From the NCBI RefSeq assembly GCF_030316825.1, contig NZ_JASZYU010000002.1, forward strand, positions 558,001 through 622,000: a DNA stretch of 64,000 nt, given 5' to 3'. Made by a program: the position numbers and the translations under genes. The notes under the pieces were generated by a model, which saw only the letters and a list, made by a program, of their open reading frames with translations, ran no database searches and was not told the origin of the DNA. The first letter of the stretch is position 1; the number at the start of each line of letters is the position of its first letter. This DNA comes from Variovorax fucosicus (GTDB lineage Bacteria; Pseudomonadota; Gammaproteobacteria; Burkholderiales; Burkholderiaceae_C). Below are positions 24,451 to 32,426 of this stretch, one piece after another.

Positions 24451-26283
24451 ATGACCGACGCTTTTGAAGCGCAGGGCGAGTTCGCGCCTGTGCAATCTTC
24501 TTCCGACGAATTCGTGGCAATCGCGGAATCGAACTCCGACATCACCTTGCTGGACACCCTGGACGTCGCTGCCGCGCCGGCCGACGTGCCCAAGGCGCCC
24601 AACGGCTTCATCCGTCTTGGCCTCGCGCCGGAACTGATCGCGGCCGTGGCCGACCTCGGTTTCGACCAGCCGACCACCGTGCAGGACAAGGTCATTCCGC
24701 TGGCCATGACCAGCAATGACGACGGCACTTCCCGCTACATCGACCTGATGGTGTCGAGCCAGACCGGCAGCGGCAAGACCGCAGCCTTCCTGCTGCCCGT
24801 GCTGCACACCCTGCTCAAGCAGGAAGCCGAAGCCGAAGCAGCTGCCAAGGCCGAGTTCGCACGCCTGTCGGCCGAAGCCGCCGCCCGCGGCGAAGCGCTG
24901 CCCAAGAAGGCCAAGCGCAAGGATCCGACCAACACGCGCAATTTCAAGGCCGCCACGCCCGGCGCATTGATCCTGTGCCCGACGCGCGAACTCGCCCAGC
25001 AGGTCGCGCACGACGCAATCGACCTGGTCCGCCATTGCCGCGGCCTGCGCGTCGCCAGCGTGGTGGGCGGCATGCCGTACCAACTGCAGATCGCCAAGCT
25101 GCAGAACGCCAACCTCGTGGTGGCCACGCCGGGCCGTCTGCTCGACCTGCAACGCTCGATGCAGATCAAGCTCGACCAGGTTCAATTCCTGGTGGTTGAC
25201 GAAGCCGACCGCATGCTCGACCTGGGCTTCTCGGACGACCTGGCCGAGGTCAATCAGCTGACCATCGAACGCAAGCAAACCATGATGTTCAGCGCAACCT
25301 TCGCGCCGCGCATCCAGCAGCTTGCCTCGCGCGTGATGCGCCAGCCGCAAAAGGTGCAAATCGATTCGCCGCAGGAAAAGCACGCCAACATCAAGCAGTC
25401 GCTGTTCTGGGCTGACAACACGCAGCACAAGCGCAAGATGCTGGATCACTGGCTGCGCGACACCACGATCAATCAGGCGATCGTGTTCGCCAGCACGCAA
25501 GTCGAATGCGACGGCCTCGCCAACGACCTGCAGCAAGAGGGCTTCAGTGCCGTCGCGCTGCACGGTGCGCTCAGCCAGGGGCTGCGCAATCGCCGCCTGA
25601 TGGCATTGCGCCAGGGCGACGTGCAGATCCTGGTGGCAACCGACGTGGCCGCGCGCGGCATCGACGTCCCGACCATCACGCACGTGTTCAACTTCGGCCT
25701 GCCGATGAAAGCCGAGGACTACACCCACCGCATCGGCCGCACCGGCCGTGCCGGTCGCGATGGCTTGGCCATCACCTTTGCCGAGTTCCGCGATCGCCGC
25801 AAGATCATGGACATCGAGCATTACAGCCACCAGAACTTCAAGGCCGAGACCATTCCGGGCCTCGAACCGCAGCAGCGCATGCCGCAATCGCGCCCGCAAG
25901 GCAACTTTGGCGGTGGCCGCGACCGCGAGCCGCGCGAGTTCCAGTCGCGCGACCGCAAGTTCGGCGGCGGTACCGGTGGCGGCCATCGCGCCGGCCCGAG
26001 CGGCGGCTATGCCGGCGCCAGCGGTTTCAACGACCGTGGCGCGCGTCCGGCCGGTGGCGCCCCCGCGCCGCGTGGCTACGCTGGCAACAACGCCGGTTTT
26101 GGTGGCGGCCGTGACCGCGACGAAGGCAGCTTCGGCCGCAAACCGGGTTGGGGCGACAACGCCGCACCGCGCGGTGGCCGCAACGAAGGTTTCGGCGGCG
26201 GCGCTCCGCGCGGCAATGCCGGCGGCGGCAAGGTGTTCGTGCCGCGCGACGCCAAGCCGCGCGCATTCAAGCCGACCCGCTGA
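24451..26283 (+). CDS. DEAD-box ATP-dependent RNA helicase with Gly/Arg-rich tail
   Basis: A 610-residue helicase. Motifs in order: GFDQPTTVQDKVIP (Q motif), SSQTGSGKTAAFLLP (I), PTRELAQQ (Ia), TPGRLLDL (Ib), VVDEADRMLDLGF (II), MFSATFAP (III), ATDVAARGIDVP (V) and HRIGRTGRAGR (VI). A charged insertion of about 40 residues (QEAEAEAAAKAEFARLSAEAAARGE...) lies between motifs I and Ia. From about residue 490 the tail is rich in GGGR, RDR and GGY repeats typical of RNA-binding C-termini. It probably remodels structured RNA, for example in ribosome assembly or cold adaptation. It has a leader of over 180 bases and its own terminator. Confidence 0.94.
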   Translation: MTDAFEAQGEFAPVQSSSDEFVAIAESNSDITLLDTLDVAAAPADVPKAPNGFIRLGLAPELIAAVADLGFDQPTTVQDKVIPLAMTSNDDGTSRYIDLMVSSQTGSGKTAAFLLPVLHTLLKQEAEAEAAAKAEFARLSAEAAARGEALPKKAKRKDPTNTRNFKAATPGALILCPTRELAQQVAHDAIDLVRHCRGLRVASVVGGMPYQLQIAKLQNANLVVATPGRLLDLQRSMQIKLDQVQFLVVDEADRMLDLGFSDDLAEVNQLTIERKQTMMFSATFAPRIQQLASRVMRQPQKVQIDSPQEKHANIKQSLFWADNTQHKRKMLDHWLRDTTINQAIVFASTQVECDGLANDLQQEGFSAVALHGALSQGLRNRRLMALRQGDVQILVATDVAARGIDVPTITHVFNFGLPMKAEDYTHRIGRTGRAGRDGLAITFAEFRDRRKIMDIEHYSHQNFKAETIPGLEPQQRMPQSRPQGNFGGGRDREPREFQSRDRKFGGGTGGGHRAGPSGGYAGASGFNDRGARPAGGAPAPRGYAGNNAGFGGGRDRDEGSFGRKPGWGDNAAPRGGRNEGFGGGAPRGNAGGGKVFVPRDAKPRAFKPTR

Positions 26284-26301
26284 GCAACAAGCTGCCCACA
26301 G

Positions 26302-26338
26302 CAAAAAGCCCGGTGCCGCAAGGCGCCGGGCTTTTTTC
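26302..26338. terminator. Intrinsic terminator after the helicase gene
   Basis: AAAAAGCCCGGTGCC-GCAA-GGCGCCGGGCTTTTTT is a 15-bp stem with one wobble position and T runs usable in both directions. It lies between the helicase gene and a convergent minus-strand gene. Confidence 0.85.
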
Positions 26339-26378
26339 ATGGTTCGCGCAATGCGTGCACCGGGCGCTTGTTCTGTAG

Positions 26379-26795
26379 CTACTCCTGCCCGGTCAGCAAC
26401 AGCGCTGACCGATAGGCCGCACGGCCAGCTGTCTTGGTTTCGTCGACCAGCGCATTCATCCGCTGCCCGCGCTCCTTCGGCGGCAGCAGGTGGAGCGGTG
26501 GTTCGGCCATCAACTGCCGTGCCGCGTTCAGCAGGAGGCTCGAAGCGGTGATCAGCAAATGGATGGCGGCGTGCTCGCGACCGGCGGGGTGGTCCTTCGC
26601 GAAGGGGCGCCCGAGCGGATCCTGCGAACCGGGCCACACGATCCCGAGATCCGCAGGGTCGAAGCGAGGCGTGGCCGGGGCGCCGGCGCCCCGGCCATCG
26701 AGGATGGACTCGATCGAAGCAAGCGCATGCTCCAGATGGGCGTGCGCCATGCGCGGCGAGCAGGGCGGATCGGGGTCGCGATGGGCGTTGGACAT
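26379..26795 (-). CDS. Conserved-looking hypothetical protein
   Basis: A 138-residue soluble protein I do not recognise. It has a long central helical region (HAHLEHALASIESILDG...EHAAIHLLITASSLLLNAARQLM) and a charged C-terminal part (LPPKERGQRMNALVDETKTAGRAAYRSALLL). AGGAGACC lies five bases before the ATG at 26795, a strong ribosome binding site that fixes the start. It follows the alpha/beta hydrolase gene by 38 bases on the same strand and is probably co-transcribed with it. Confidence 0.65.
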   Translation of the reverse strand: MSNAHRDPDPPCSPRMAHAHLEHALASIESILDGRGAGAPATPRFDPADLGIVWPGSQDPLGRPFAKDHPAGREHAAIHLLITASSLLLNAARQLMAEPPLHLLPPKERGQRMNALVDETKTAGRAAYRSALLLTGQE

Positions 26796-26833
26796 GATGG
26801 TCTCCTGCTTGCCTGTGGTCTGAAGCCGCCGGG

Positions 26834-27580
26834 TCAGCGCGCCGCCAGTGCTTGTTGCGGAAGCGCTGCGCACAGCCAGCTGCGCAATGCCCGCAACAGC
26901 GCGTCCGGCTGGTCGGCATGCACCCAATGGCCGGCATCGGCGATACGTTCGAGCTGCGCGCGCGGAAACATGCGCGCGATGCCCGGATGGGATTCGGGTC
27001 GCACGTAGTCGGAGTCCGTCCCGGCGAGGAAGAGTGCCGGTCCTTCGTAACTTCGATGCATCAGCCGCTGCTGGAACCCGCACAGATCGGGCATGCACAT
27101 GGCCACCGCCAGCAGGTTGAGCCGCCAGTCGAAACGCTCGTCGTGACGCCAAAGATGCCGCATCGCAAGGTCGACGGGCTTGTTCCGACCCAGGCCGCGC
27201 ATCGTCGTCATGTAGGGCGAGAACTGGTCGCCATAGCGTTCGGGCGCGATGTCGATCACCGCCACGCCGGAGATCGCCTGCGGGTGTTCGAGGGCGAGGG
27301 TCATCGCGGTCTTGCCGCCCATGCTGTGGCCGATCACCAGCGGCCGATCCAGTTGCTCGCGCTTGATAAGCCCCAGCACATCGAGTGCCATCTCGCTGTA
27401 CGACATGGTCTGGCCCCGGGGCGACGCGCCGTGGTTGCGCGCGTCCGGCAGGTAGACCCGGTGCGTGGCGCCCAGCGCCTGGGCGATCCGCTGCCAGTTG
27501 CGTCCGGCGCCGAAAAGGCCGTGCAGGATCACCACAGGAGAACCGCTGCCTACGGCCTCGAATGCCAACTCGATCGACAA
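26834..27580 (-). CDS. Alpha/beta hydrolase, YbfF-like esterase
   Basis: A 248-residue alpha/beta hydrolase. The oxyanion region is VVILHGLFGAGRNWQRIAQAL, the nucleophile elbow GHSMGG has Ser86, and the C-terminal His lies in ADAGHWVHADQP near residue 222. DARNHGASPRGQTMSYSEMALDVLGLI is typical of the YbfF/ABHD11-like esterases. The natural ester substrate is unknown. There is no signal peptide, so it should act in the cytoplasm. Confidence 0.9.
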   Translation of the reverse strand: MSIELAFEAVGSGSPVVILHGLFGAGRNWQRIAQALGATHRVYLPDARNHGASPRGQTMSYSEMALDVLGLIKREQLDRPLVIGHSMGGKTAMTLALEHPQAISGVAVIDIAPERYGDQFSPYMTTMRGLGRNKPVDLAMRHLWRHDERFDWRLNLLAVAMCMPDLCGFQQRLMHRSYEGPALFLAGTDSDYVRPESHPGIARMFPRAQLERIADAGHWVHADQPDALLRALRSWLCAALPQQALAAR

Positions 27581-27737
27581 GGCGCCCTCGCTATCGCTTC
27601 GGGGTTACCGGCGGTCGCCGAAGTCGGCCCGGATTTCGGGCGGTGAACGGGGTATCCGACTCGGGCGCGCTGTCATTCGTGGTGTTCCTATGAGGGGGAT
27701 GCGAGGGTTTGACAGAGCTTATGGGGGACGGGTCGAC

Positions 27738-27746
27738 TGGTAAAAT
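27738..27746 (+). promoter_or_regulatory. Possible extended -10 of the LysR regulator gene
   Basis: TGGTAAAAT matches an extended -10 element, 76 bases before the LysR ATG. A TTGACA at 27709-27714 is 26 bases away, too far to serve as its -35. Confidence 0.3.
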
Positions 27747-27822
27747 GGTTTACATCCATACGCTGCATCGATGCCGCGAATACCTGCGGGGTCGAGTTGA
27801 GGTTCGACAAGCGAGGCTACCC

Positions 27823-28779
27823 ATGCGGTTCAACAAGCTTGACCTGAATCTGCTGGTGGCTCTGGACGCGCTGCTTGCCGAACGCAGCATCAGCCGGGCG
27901 GCCGAGCGGTTGCACATGAGCCAGTCCGCGATGAGCAATGCCCTGGCACGGCTGCGGGCCTGCCTTGACGACGATTTGCTGGTACAGGTCGGCCGCAAGA
28001 TGGAATGCACGCCCCGGGCCGAGACATTGAAGGAGGCCGTGCGCGACGTGCTGGTGCGGGTGGACAGCGCAATCCTCGCGCAGCCGGAGTTCGACCCCGC
28101 TCGTTCGGATCGCACGTTCCACCTGATCGTCTCCGACTACACGATGGTGGTGCTGATGCCGCACCTGCTCGCGCTGGCGCGCCAGCAAGCGCGCAACGTG
28201 CGCTTCGAAATGCTGCCGGTGATCGATTCGCCCCAACGCGAACTAGAGCGTGGCGAGGCGGATCTGCTAGTGCTCCCGCGCAACTACTGCTCACCCGACC
28301 ATCCCGTCGACATGCTGTTCGAGGAAGAGTTCCTCTGCGTGGTGTGGAGTGGCAGCAGCTTCGGGCGTGCCAACAAGCTGACGCTCGAGCAGTACGTGAC
28401 TGCCGGCCATGTTGCGATGCAACCCCAGGGCATGGACAAGTCCACGCTCGAAGACTGGTTCCTGCAGCGCTACGGCACTGCGCAGCGCATCGAAGTCACG
28501 GCCTTCGGCTTCGTGCCCGTCCCGCATCTTGTCGTGGGAACCGACCGCGTCGCCACCGTGCATGCGCGGCTCGCCCGGATCGCGCAGCAGTACCTGCCGC
28601 TGACGCTGCTGCCTCCGCCCTTGCCGTTGGCCAGGATCGAACAATCGGTGCAATGGCACAAGTACCGCACCCAGGATCCGGGGCTGGTCTGGCTGCGCGG
28701 CCTGCTGCGTGAGGCCGTGCTGCGGATGGATGGAAAACAGATCCCGTCAACCGCGACCGCGCCGGCCACGCATCCGTAG
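27823..28779 (+). CDS. LysR-family transcriptional regulator (NodD/nitroaromatic-type)
   Basis: A 318-residue LysR regulator. The N-terminal winged helix is MRFNKLDLNLLVALDALLAERSISRAAERLHMSQSAMSNALARLRACLDDDLLVQVGRKMECTPRAETL. This belongs to the branch with NodD and LinR-like proteins, where the N-terminus reads F-KLDLNLLVALD and the effector domain resembles nitroaromatic-type binding domains. The frame extends upstream, but the family N-terminus matches the ATG at 27823. The target is not evident: it lies between an esterase gene and the cobalamin riboswitch, neither clearly its regulon. Confidence 0.9.
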   Translation: MRFNKLDLNLLVALDALLAERSISRAAERLHMSQSAMSNALARLRACLDDDLLVQVGRKMECTPRAETLKEAVRDVLVRVDSAILAQPEFDPARSDRTFHLIVSDYTMVVLMPHLLALARQQARNVRFEMLPVIDSPQRELERGEADLLVLPRNYCSPDHPVDMLFEEEFLCVVWSGSSFGRANKLTLEQYVTAGHVAMQPQGMDKSTLEDWFLQRYGTAQRIEVTAFGFVPVPHLVVGTDRVATVHARLARIAQQYLPLTLLPPPLPLARIEQSVQWHKYRTQDPGLVWLRGLLREAVLRMDGKQIPSTATAPATHP

Positions 28780-28838
28780 AGCGCCTTCATGCGGATCAAC
28801 CCGGGGCAGGGGGCGGATGGGGCGGCGTCGATACTTCC

Positions 28839-28844
28839 TATAAT
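28839..28844 (+). promoter_or_regulatory. -10 box upstream of the cobalamin riboswitch
   Basis: A perfect TATAAT lies about 45 bases before the first conserved riboswitch base. A hairpin AGCGCTCC-TTGCT-GGAGCGCT (28860-28880) follows at the expected 5' end of the RNA. No clear -35 is seen. Confidence 0.5.
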
Positions 28845-28888
28845 CCCGCGCAGGTTGGAAGCGCTCCTTGCTGGAGCGCTGTCCGCCA

Positions 28889-29130
28889 CGGTTCGAAGGT
28901 GCCCCGCATGCCATGAGATGGTTTCGGGGTTAAACGGGAAGCAGGTGCACGCGTCCATGACGCGCAATGCCTGCGCTGCCCCCGCAACGGTAAGCGGATA
29001 GAGAAGTTTCACGCGAGCGCATGTTGTGCTCGCAGCCACTGCGCTTCCAAGGAGTGTGGGAAGGCGAAGCTTCGGTTGTTGTGCGCATGGCGCATGACAG
29101 CGACCCGCGAGCCCGGATACCGGCCTTCGC
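28889..29130 (+). promoter_or_regulatory. Cobalamin (AdoCbl-type) riboswitch
   Basis: Conserved elements occur in the right order: GGTTCGAAGGTGCC at the 5' side, AAACGGGAAGCAGGTG (the GGGAA-GGTG core), GCGCTGCCCCCGCAACGGTA followed by AGCGG, then GCCACTG and GTGGGAAGGCG. The 3' B12 box AGCCCGGATACCGGCC at 29110-29125 fits the published consensus at every position. It lies on the plus strand, about 170 bases before the NiCoT gene, and should repress the downstream cobalt genes when adenosylcobalamin is abundant. Confidence 0.95.
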
Positions 29131-29268
29131 AATCGCCTTCGGACGCTGCGGGAGTGCGTTTGTCCGGGCCGCCCAGCACCTCGCGTGCCGGGTTGGCGTC
29201 GACTCGTGCAATTGCAGCGTGTGTCTCTTTGATCGGCCCAGCGGGAATGCGGGCCAAAGGAACAGCAC

Positions 29269-29304
29269 ATGCGCAAGCACTTCAAGCGAGTGGCAGCCCC
29301 GTGA
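29269..29304 (+). CDS. Possible 11-residue leader peptide overlapping the NiCoT start
   Basis: ATG at 29269 opens the peptide MRKHFKRVAAP. AAAGGA lies seven bases upstream, a much better ribosome binding site than any for the permease itself. Its TGA stop overlaps the GTG start of the NiCoT gene (GTGA), the layout of translational coupling. It is very short, so coding status is inferred from layout alone. Confidence 0.3.
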   Translation: MRKHFKRVAAP

Positions 29305-30137
29305 GCGGCGATCTCGTTTCCGTTTCAGGTCTGATGTTGATGTTTGTCCTGGGGTTGCGGCACGGGCTTGATCCTGACCACATCGCCTGCATCGACGGCC
29401 TCACCTGGCGTGCGCTCAATCACTCGCACTCCCACGCGGGCTGGATCGGCACCCTGTTTGCGCTCGGGCATGGTCTGCTGGTCACCCTGATCGCGGTCGT
29501 GGTCAGCAAGCTTGCGCTGCACTTCGACCCTCCCGGTTTTGTGGCAGCGATCCTCGAATGGATACCGACGGCCTTGCTGGTCGTCGTCGGCTGCCTCAAC
29601 TTGCGTCTGTTGCTGCGGAAAGGCGACGCATACGCGCCGACCGGCTGGAAGATGAGCCTGATCCCTGCGCGCTTGCGCCAGCAGACCAGTGCCTGGTCCG
29701 TGGTGGTCATCGGCGTGCTGTTTGCCACCGTGTTCGATACGGCTACACAGGCTGCAGCCTGGGGTTATGTAGCCAGCAACAAGAGTGGCGGAGCGTGGGC
29801 CGCCTTGCTCGCCGGACTGACCTTCACCGCAGGGATGATGGTGACCGACACGCTGGACGGCCGCATCATCTGCCGCATCGGCCGGGGCATCGACAACCCC
29901 GAGGCCGGGCGCCGTGTGCGTCGCACGCTGGGCTGGCTCATCGTTGCGATCTCGTTCGGCGTTGCTCTCTACAACGTGGCCAAGGTGCTGTTTCCGGTGG
30001 TCGAACTGGACGACATGGCCTTTTCGCTCACCGGGGCAGCGCTGGTTCTCGTCATGTTGGGAATCTGGGCTTGGGGTGCCAGGCGGGCTCGTGCATCCCT
30101 CTTGATGCAACTGCGCGACGCACATCAAAAGCAATAG
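29301..30137 (+). CDS. NiCoT-family cobalt/nickel permease (HoxN/NixA type)
   Basis: A 278-residue membrane permease. The family signature HX4DH is seen as LRHGLDPDHIACIDG (residues 19-33), followed by HSHSHAGWIGTLFALGHGLLVT and, in the second half, GVLFATVFDTATQAAAWGY and TLDGRIICRIGRGIDNP. It should import Co2+ (or Ni2+) across the inner membrane. Cobalt is favoured because the gene is first after a cobalamin riboswitch. The start is uncertain: the GTG at 29301 is coupled to a short upstream frame; 29247 (ATG) adds 18 residues. Confidence 0.9.
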   Translation: MSGDLVSVSGLMLMFVLGLRHGLDPDHIACIDGLTWRALNHSHSHAGWIGTLFALGHGLLVTLIAVVVSKLALHFDPPGFVAAILEWIPTALLVVVGCLNLRLLLRKGDAYAPTGWKMSLIPARLRQQTSAWSVVVIGVLFATVFDTATQAAAWGYVASNKSGGAWAALLAGLTFTAGMMVTDTLDGRIICRIGRGIDNPEAGRRVRRTLGWLIVAISFGVALYNVAKVLFPVVELDDMAFSLTGAALVLVMLGIWAWGARRARASLLMQLRDAHQKQ

Positions 30138-30199
30138 CCGTTCGTGGGGTTCACGGCCGATCGACTTGCGTTTTCCATCTTTTCTTCCCGGGTTCTTCC

Positions 30200-32389
30200 A
30201 TGGTCAAGTACATCGCATTCCCGGCCATCGCCACTCTGTTGGCCAGCACCTCCACACTGGCTCAGGTGACCTTGCAGTCCATCGAGGTGACGGCCATCCA
30301 GGACCAATCCCCATCGCTGCAGGCAACGCCTGCGGTGGGCAGCCGGCTTGGGCTGACCGTGCGCGAAACGCCGGCCTCGGCCGAGGTGATCACGCAGGAA
30401 ATGATGGAAAGGCGCGGTGCGCGAACCTTCGAGGAGGCGTTGCGCGGCAGCGTGGGCATGACCGCAGGCGGTGCTCCAGGCTCGCCGTCGGTAGCCTCCA
30501 CCCGCGGGTTCACCGGTAGCTTCATCACCTACCTGTTCGACGGCGATCGGGTTGCAGTGGCTTCGATGGTGAGCCGGCCGCAGGACACCTGGAACTACGA
30601 GCGCATCGAAGTGTTGAAAGGCCCGGCCTCGGTGCTGTATGGCGAAGGCGCGATCGGCGCTGCTGTCAACTTCGTGACCAAGCGGCCCGACCGCAACAAC
30701 CCCGGTGCCGAGGCCATGCTTTCCTATGGCAGCTTTGGCACTGCGCGCACCGGTGTCGGGCTGGGCGTGAACGTTGGCGAGTCGAGCGCTTTCCGCCTGG
30801 ACTACAGCCACCAGCAGACAGACGGGTACGTCGATCGCAACAAGCAGCGCTACGACAACCTCACGATGGGGTTCACCACGGCATTGACCCGCGACCTGAC
30901 GCTCGACCTGACAATGGACTACGCCAACGACAGCGCACGGTCGTACCAGGGAACCCCACTGGTGCCGCGCGCCTATGCACTGCAGCCGACCGACATCGTC
31001 AGCGACTCGACCGGCCGGGTGGTCGATCGCAGTGTCGCTTTTCGCAACTACAACGTCGACGATGCGCAGATGAGCGCACACAGCCTCTGGACGCGTGCCA
31101 AGCTGACCTGGCAGATCGCGCCGGAATGGAAATTGCGCAACGAACTGTCCTACTACACAGCGGATCGGGCGTGGCGCAACTCGGAGTCCTACGCGTTTGC
31201 CGCGCCGCAACGCATCGTGCGGGATCTGGTCGGCATCACGCACGATCACCAGATACTGACTGACCGGCTCGATCTCAGCAACACGTCGTCCATTGCCGGA
31301 ATGAAGAACAGGTTTGTCGCGGGCCTCGAGTACACAAAGACCGACTTCTCTTCCAATCGTGATTTCTCGAACGGCTCCACCGCGGCCAACACCGCGCTGT
31401 CGGTCGGCGAATTCGCCACCTTTCCGGGCAGCTACGCTGCCTTCGCTGCCAACCCCGCGCTCTACGCCGGCGCCGGCAACCGCAGCATCTTCAACGCACA
31501 GATCCCGACCAGCTCGCTCTTCCTGGAAGACGCCCTGTCCGTCAGCGACCGATGGACGATCGTGGGTGGCCTGCGTCAGGACTACGTCAAGCTCGATCGC
31601 CAGAGCCTGGATCTGAACACCCGCGCCCTCACGTCCTTCAGCCAGAAGTACAAGCCGACATCAGGACGCCTGGGCGTGGTTTTCGCGATCGACCCCGACA
31701 CTTCGGTCTATGCGCAGTACACCAACGCGAGCGCGCCGGTCGGCACGGGCAACCTGCTGCTGCTCTCGGCCGCCAACGGTGCCTTCAGCCTTTCGAAGGG
31801 CAAGCAGCTCGAGGTCGGCATCAAGCAGTCGGTTTTCGGCGGGCGCTTCGACTACACGGTGGCGGCCTACAAGATCGAACTCGACAACGTGCTGTCGCGC
31901 GATTTCAGCAACCCGACGCTCACCGTCAACAGCGGCAAGCAGTCCGCGCGCGGGCTCGAGTTCGCTGCGGCCTGGAAGGCCACGCGCGACCTGACGCTGA
32001 GCGGCAATCTGGCATGGGTCGATGCGCAGTTCGATCAGCTCATCGAGGCCGGCAACGTTTCGCGGGCCGGCAACACGCCGCCGAACGTGCCGAAGACGGT
32101 CGCCAATCTCTGGGCCGACTACAAGGTGCCCGGATGGCCGGTGAGAGTGGGTGCGGGCGTCAACCGAACCGGCTACTCCTACGCCAACAACGCCAACACG
32201 CTGCGCATGAACGGGTTCACCACCGCGACCGCCTATGCGACCTGGACGTTGCCGAAGGGCGAGCTCACGTTTCGTGTGCGCAACCTTACCGACAAGCTCT
32301 ACGCCTACTGGAGCGGCGCGAACTCGAACAACCAGGTCATGGTCGGTGCACCGCGCAGTTTCGAAGTCAGCTACCGGGCGGCCTTCTGA
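30200..32389 (+). CDS. TonB-dependent outer-membrane receptor
   Basis: A 729-residue receptor with signal peptide MVKYIAFPAIATLLASTSTLAQ. The plug domain (about residues 48-160) has SRLGLTVRETPASAEVITQEMMERRGARTFEEALRGSVGM and YERIEVLKGPASVLYGEGAIGAAVNFVTKRP. The barrel ends in ...GAPRSFEVSYRAAF with a terminal Phe. The architecture resembles ferric-siderophore receptors rather than E. coli BtuB, but its place after a cobalamin riboswitch and a cobalt permease suggests a cobalt complex or corrinoid as ligand. I see no obvious N-terminal signalling extension. It lies 62 bases after the permease gene. Confidence 0.92.
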   Translation: MVKYIAFPAIATLLASTSTLAQVTLQSIEVTAIQDQSPSLQATPAVGSRLGLTVRETPASAEVITQEMMERRGARTFEEALRGSVGMTAGGAPGSPSVASTRGFTGSFITYLFDGDRVAVASMVSRPQDTWNYERIEVLKGPASVLYGEGAIGAAVNFVTKRPDRNNPGAEAMLSYGSFGTARTGVGLGVNVGESSAFRLDYSHQQTDGYVDRNKQRYDNLTMGFTTALTRDLTLDLTMDYANDSARSYQGTPLVPRAYALQPTDIVSDSTGRVVDRSVAFRNYNVDDAQMSAHSLWTRAKLTWQIAPEWKLRNELSYYTADRAWRNSESYAFAAPQRIVRDLVGITHDHQILTDRLDLSNTSSIAGMKNRFVAGLEYTKTDFSSNRDFSNGSTAANTALSVGEFATFPGSYAAFAANPALYAGAGNRSIFNAQIPTSSLFLEDALSVSDRWTIVGGLRQDYVKLDRQSLDLNTRALTSFSQKYKPTSGRLGVVFAIDPDTSVYAQYTNASAPVGTGNLLLLSAANGAFSLSKGKQLEVGIKQSVFGGRFDYTVAAYKIELDNVLSRDFSNPTLTVNSGKQSARGLEFAAAWKATRDLTLSGNLAWVDAQFDQLIEAGNVSRAGNTPPNVPKTVANLWADYKVPGWPVRVGAGVNRTGYSYANNANTLRMNGFTTATAYATWTLPKGELTFRVRNLTDKLYAYWSGANSNNQVMVGAPRSFEVSYRAAF

Positions 32390-32426
32390 TGCGCTGCAGC
32401 AGACCGTCGATCTGCGCAAGGATGGC

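Noticed and set aside
24448..26937. An 829-codon minus-strand open frame opposite the helicase gene
   Set aside because: It is antisense to a gene with complete helicase motifs. Its translation is rich in His, Gln, Val and Ala without family motifs, typical of frames kept open by high GC.
27709..27746. TTGACA at 27709 paired with TAAAAT at 27741 as a LysR-gene promoter
   Set aside because: The spacer is 26 bases, too long for a sigma-70 promoter. Only the extended -10 was kept, at low confidence.
28889..28905. GGTTCGAAGGTGCC as a tRNA T-loop
   Set aside because: No acceptor or anticodon stem surrounds it, and it fits exactly as the 5' element of the cobalamin riboswitch.
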